Source: Companilactobacillus ginsenosidimutans (GTDB lineage Bacteria > Bacillota > Bacilli > Lactobacillales > Lactobacillaceae). From it: DNA of 64,000 nucleotides. Positions 61,333 to 64,000 of the stretch are shown here, piece after piece (position 1 is the stretch's first letter; each line of letters starts with the position of its first letter). The stretch is from the NCBI RefSeq assembly GCF_001050475.1, contig NZ_CP012034.1, positions 1,240,001-1,304,000 of the forward strand, read 5' to 3'. A program made the position numbers and the translations under genes. The notes beneath the pieces were generated by a model, which was not told the origin of the DNA, did not search any database, and worked only from the letters and a program-made list of their open reading frames with translations.

Positions 61333-61579
61333 CTACTTGATCATCTAAATATGCATCAATCTTGAAGATTAAATCATTGATGCTTTCGCTATGTTCGTGT
61401 TTTGTTTTTTCGTCATAGTTTTTGAGACACGCTCGAAAATTAATTAGCGTGGATGTTGTCTCTTGAGTTTGTAATTCTGCAATGTACTTCATCGCTATAT
61501 CAATCAATTCTGTTTCCGTGACAATATTGAATTGAGCTACAGACTCATCGAGACTAGTGATCAATGTTCGATTGTCCAT
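61313..61579 (-). CDS. Hypothetical 88-aa acidic helical protein
   Basis: RTLITSLDESVAQFNIVTETELIDIAMKYIAELQTQETTSTLINFRACLKNYDEKTKHEHSESIND, then an acidic tail. No signal or membrane segment; predicted helical. ATG 61579 with GGAGTGGAG. Not recognised. Its size and helical build resemble small bacteriocin-immunity proteins, but no specific motif supports that. Confidence 0.6.
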   Translation of the reverse strand: MDNRTLITSLDESVAQFNIVTETELIDIAMKYIAELQTQETTSTLINFRACLKNYDEKTKHEHSESINDLIFKIDAYLDDQVEECTET

Positions 61580-61899
61580 AATAATTACTCCACTCCCAAT
61601 TCACATCTTTGTGAACTGAAGATTTTTGCCCTCAAACCAAGCCTTAAATCTCAAGGGAACCACCCCTTGCAACGTACATTGTGCCTTAATTTAGTATGTG
61701 AAATAATCCATTCTTAATAAAGATATATATCAAAACTTGATACCATTAGCATATAATCAAGCAGTTCAAAAGGACAAAGTCTTTTGAAGATTCAATTAAT
61801 TATGATGGTTTTACTTATATTAATAGGGATAAATTGCATATGGTTTACAATTAACAATACTTTGACATGTATTAATATAGTCAATGTTAGTTAATTTAA
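61580..61899. other. Intergenic region
   Basis: Between divergent small genes. Contains an unremarkable AT-rich stretch and TTTTGAAGA/TTCAAAAGG short inverted matches near 61770-61800. No gene seen. Confidence 0.35.
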
Positions 61900-61929
61900 T
61901 TGACTTTCATAGTTGAAAGTCAGTATACT
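61900..61929 (+). promoter_or_regulatory. Promoter with embedded operator for the dinJ-like gene
   Basis: TTGACT, 18-nt spacer, TATACT. The spacer is filled by the perfect inverted repeat TGACTTTCA/TGAAAGTCA (61901-61909, 61914-61922), as expected for antitoxin autorepression. Confidence 0.8.
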
Positions 61930-61949
61930 CTTATTGCGAGGTGAAGAAG

Positions 61950-62201
61950 ATGGAAAAAGATATAGCAATTTCATTCAAAGCAAACAAAAAAGAAAAAGAT
62001 GAGGCAGCAAAAATTTTTAATGATTTAGGTCTTAACCTTTCCTCTGCTCTAAATATCTTTCTTAAGAAAAGTATTGCGGTTGGTGGACTTCCATTCGATC
62101 TACGTAATGAATCATTAATTCCAAAATATGAATTAATAAAGCGAATGAAAGAAATAGAAGATGGCGATACAGTAACTAGAACGATTAACATTAAAAAATA
62201 A
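61950..62201 (+). CDS. RelB/DinJ-family antitoxin
   Basis: 83 aa from ATG 61950 (GAGG 8 nt upstream). EKDIAISFKANKKEKDEAAKIFNDLGLNLSSALNIFLKKSIAVGGLPFDLR is the canonical DinJ ribbon-helix-helix dimer, followed by a toxin-binding tail. Normally followed by a YafQ/RelE toxin; here the next gene is a YoeB on the opposite strand, so it is either an orphan or an unusual partner. Confidence 0.85.
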   Translation: MEKDIAISFKANKKEKDEAAKIFNDLGLNLSSALNIFLKKSIAVGGLPFDLRNESLIPKYELIKRMKEIEDGDTVTRTINIKK

Positions 62202-62218
62202 TATAACTAAAATAGGAT

Positions 62219-62257
62219 TAAAAAACCGTGGGGATTTAAAAATTCCCACGGTTTTTT
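62219..62257. terminator. Bidirectional terminator between dinJ-like and yoeB
   Basis: AAAAAACCGTGGG...CCCACGGTTTTTT. Confidence 0.92.
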
Positions 62258-62264
62258 GACATTT

Positions 62265-62531
62265 TTAGTAATGACCCTTAACTGAAATTATTAAAACTTT
62301 ATCATTTGCAACTGTGTAAATAAGTCTATCATTATGATTCAATCTTCTTGACCAATATCCGGAATACCCAAATTTTAAAGGCTCTGGTTGACCAATACCT
62401 ACGAAGTAGCCATCTTCGAATATCGAAACAATTAAATTATCGAACTTGTGTTTTAATTTTTCGTTTTTCAAAATGTAGTTGTCGTAATCTTTTATCGCAC
62501 TTTTAGCGAATTGAACATTATAGCTATCCAT
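62265..62531 (-). CDS. yoeB: YoeB-family ribosome-dependent mRNA endoribonuclease
   Basis: 88 aa RelE-fold toxin. GIGQPEPLKFGYSGYWSRRLNHNDRLIYTV is the YoeB signature (catalytic Glu, Arg), ending in the active-site His87-Tyr88. Cleaves mRNA in the ribosomal A site. The usual YefM antitoxin gene is missing upstream (62532-62792 holds only the pepO terminator and AT-rich DNA). Translation start weak (AAAGAGA). Confidence 0.88.
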   Translation of the reverse strand: MDSYNVQFAKSAIKDYDNYILKNEKLKHKFDNLIVSIFEDGYFVGIGQPEPLKFGYSGYWSRRLNHNDRLIYTVANDKVLIISVKGHY

Positions 62532-62681
62532 TGGTTTTCTCTTTAAATTATTTGTGTATTTTTCCGTTTACCTTCCTCTCCATCGTAACTACAATCGTAT
62601 CATTCCTTACTGTCAATTAACGTTTATTTACTATACTTTGTCAGTATAATTAAAATTTATTTATTGATAAATCAAGACAAA

Positions 62682-62716
62682 AAGAAAGCCTGAGGTTGGT
62701 AGACTCAGACTTTTGA
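62682..62716 (-). terminator. Terminator of pepO
   Basis: AAGTCTGAG...CTCAGGCTT hairpin then TCTTTTTG on the minus strand. Confidence 0.7.
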
Positions 62717-62792
62717 AAAAACCTATCACAATTTTTTTCGAGGAGGAGGGATAATAATTTAATCTAGAAATTATTGTTGCTGGTGCTCTTGA

Positions 62793-64000
62793 TTACCAAA
62801 TATTGACACGTTGATCAGGAGCGAGATACATTCCATCACCTGGCTTTACATCAAAGGCATCGTAAAATGCCTGAATATTTTGAAGACTGGTGTTCACACG
62901 TATGCTATCAGGTGTGTGGACATCTTGAAGCTGGTCTGCTTGCAAGTCAGAGGTATATTTAGATCTCCAACCATAGGCATAATTTTCGAAAAATTGTTGT
63001 AAGTTATAACCGGGATCATCTTGTTCAAGTGTTGCTAGAGCAACATTCAAACCACCATTGTCGGCAATGTTCTCATCTTCAGTTTGAACACCATTCACAC
63101 TGCCACCACCGTAAGGAATTCCATTAAACTCGGCGGCCATGTTATCGACCATTTGATTAAATCTTGCACGATCAGCGCTTGACCACCAATCATTTAACTC
63201 ACCATTGCCATCATATAGAGAACCTGTGGCGTCGAAGCCGTGAGTCAATTCATGACCGATGATCACGCCAAGTCCTCCTAAGTTTTCTGAAGCAGTATTG
63301 CTGAGGCTGAAGAACGGACTTTGCATGATACCCGCGTTGATCGTGATTGAATTCGTCAATCTGTCATAAGAAGCATCTGGGACAAGTGCTGAATCTCCTT
63401 GTGTCCAAGCGTTTCTGTCGACAGGATTTTTGAAATCGGCAAAATTCTGTAATGCTTGTGCACCAACTAAATTACGATAGTTGACGTATGCGGAATTATT
63501 TCCTTCGATATCAACTCGATTGTAATAGTCGAAGTCAGTACTTGAAGGATAGCCGATATTAATTTTCAACCGGCTAAGCTTGCCCAAAGCATTACGTTTA
63601 GTTGCTGTATCTAGCCATGTACTATTAATAATTTGTTGCGAATATGAATAAATAATTTGTTTTGTCATCTTAGTTACTGCGGCTTCAACTTGTGGTGTCA
63701 CAATTTGTGGGCCGTAGTATTGGCTAAATGCATCTGTAAAGGCTGACTGTGTTAAATAATATGCGGCAGCCTGTTGTAATTGTGGAGATAAATTGTCAGG
63801 ATCTTCCAAATATTGTTGACTCAGTGAAGGCGAAGTTTCTTGTAAGAAATCTTGGAATCCACTAGTAATATTTTGAAGTTCTCCGGCACGATACAAAATC
63901 AAATCTGAAACTAGCCATCCCTTCAAATCATTGAAGGTGCTAGGATTAATTAATTTTGCAATATTATTGAAATATGAAGGTGTCATCTCATACACGTAAT
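62793..64000 (-). CDS. pepO: M13-family zinc endopeptidase PepO, 3' part
   Basis: The frame is open to the window edge, so the N-terminus is missing; about 402 residues are visible of a usual 630. Neprilysin-like: zinc motif VIIGHELTHGFDATG, third ligand region ENIADNGGLNVAL, substrate-binding NSAYVNYRN and C-terminal VNTSLQNIQAFYDAFDVKPGDGMYLAPDQRVNIW. A cytosolic oligopeptidase in lactic acid bacteria. The GTG at 63995 is internal. Confidence 0.93.
   Translation of the reverse strand, partial: YVYEMTPSYFNNIAKLINPSTFNDLKGWLVSDLILYRAGELQNITSGFQDFLQETSPSLSQQYLEDPDNLSPQLQQAAAYYLTQSAFTDAFSQYYGPQIVTPQVEAAVTKMTKQIIYSYSQQIINSTWLDTATKRNALGKLSRLKINIGYPSSTDFDYYNRVDIEGNNSAYVNYRNLVGAQALQNFADFKNPVDRNAWTQGDSALVPDASYDRLTNSITINAGIMQSPFFSLSNTASENLGGLGVIIGHELTHGFDATGSLYDGNGELNDWWSSADRARFNQMVDNMAAEFNGIPYGGGSVNGVQTEDENIADNGGLNVALATLEQDDPGYNLQQFFENYAYGWRSKYTSDLQADQLQDVHTPDSIRVNTSLQNIQAFYDAFDVKPGDGMYLAPDQRVNIW

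Overview
The window is low-GC Firmicutes DNA and almost certainly comes from the Lactobacillaceae. The best guess is Companilactobacillus (the former Lactobacillus alimentarius/farciminis group). The guess rests on many exported proteins that end in SLAP-type modules (core YRVSTNEWV), an isoleucine 2-epimerase very like the Lactobacillus enzyme, pyruvate oxidase, PepO and a CcpA cre site. Genus placement is inference. I saw no rRNA, tRNA, CRISPR array or prophage.

1-14.7 kb is ordinary chromosome, mostly on the minus strand: the end of a HAD phosphatase, arsenate reductase, a matrixin-like exported protease, a small alarmone synthetase, a glyoxalase-fold protein, a lipoprotein, a frameshifted SWIM zinc-finger gene, a HicA toxin paired with a HigA-like antitoxin, PEP synthase under a perfect cre palindrome, a nitroreductase, phosphoglycerate mutase, a GtfB-like protein, an AI-2E exporter-family protein and a YdcF-type protein.

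15-39.5 kb is a cell-surface island. It holds three paralogous signal-peptide amidases, a GH73 glucosaminidase, a leaderless single-SLAP protein and eight tandem surface proteins. Nearly all carry C-terminal SLAP modules, and most have their own ribosome-binding site and terminator. Embedded in it are a polytopic membrane protein, a ComX/SigH-like sigma factor next to a ComK-like competence regulator, and a convergent sRNA plus membrane-peptide locus that looks like a type I toxin-antitoxin.

39.8-46.6 kb is an accessory stretch: a DUF1659/DUF2922 pair, a lipoprotein gene, an IS3-family element, a decayed second copy of that lipoprotein gene, and at least four very short genes (24-31 codons) with excellent Shine-Dalgarno sequences and individual terminators. 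Two of these short genes are paralogues encoding amphipathic helices that resemble leaderless bacteriocins or phenol-soluble modulins. This peptide cluster is my main candidate for an undescribed system.

46.8-64 kb returns to metabolism: an amino-acid ABC permease and binding protein without a local ATPase, an amidase, orphan RHH and HicB antitoxins, an amino-acid permease with isoleucine 2-epimerase, pyruvate oxidase, a divergent thioesterase/menB-menE menaquinone group, an esterase, a DinJ-type antitoxin facing a YoeB toxin, and the 3' part of pepO. Four intergenic regions hold long inverted repeats of unrelated sequence but similar architecture. A smaller two-hairpin repeat family is scattered between genes.
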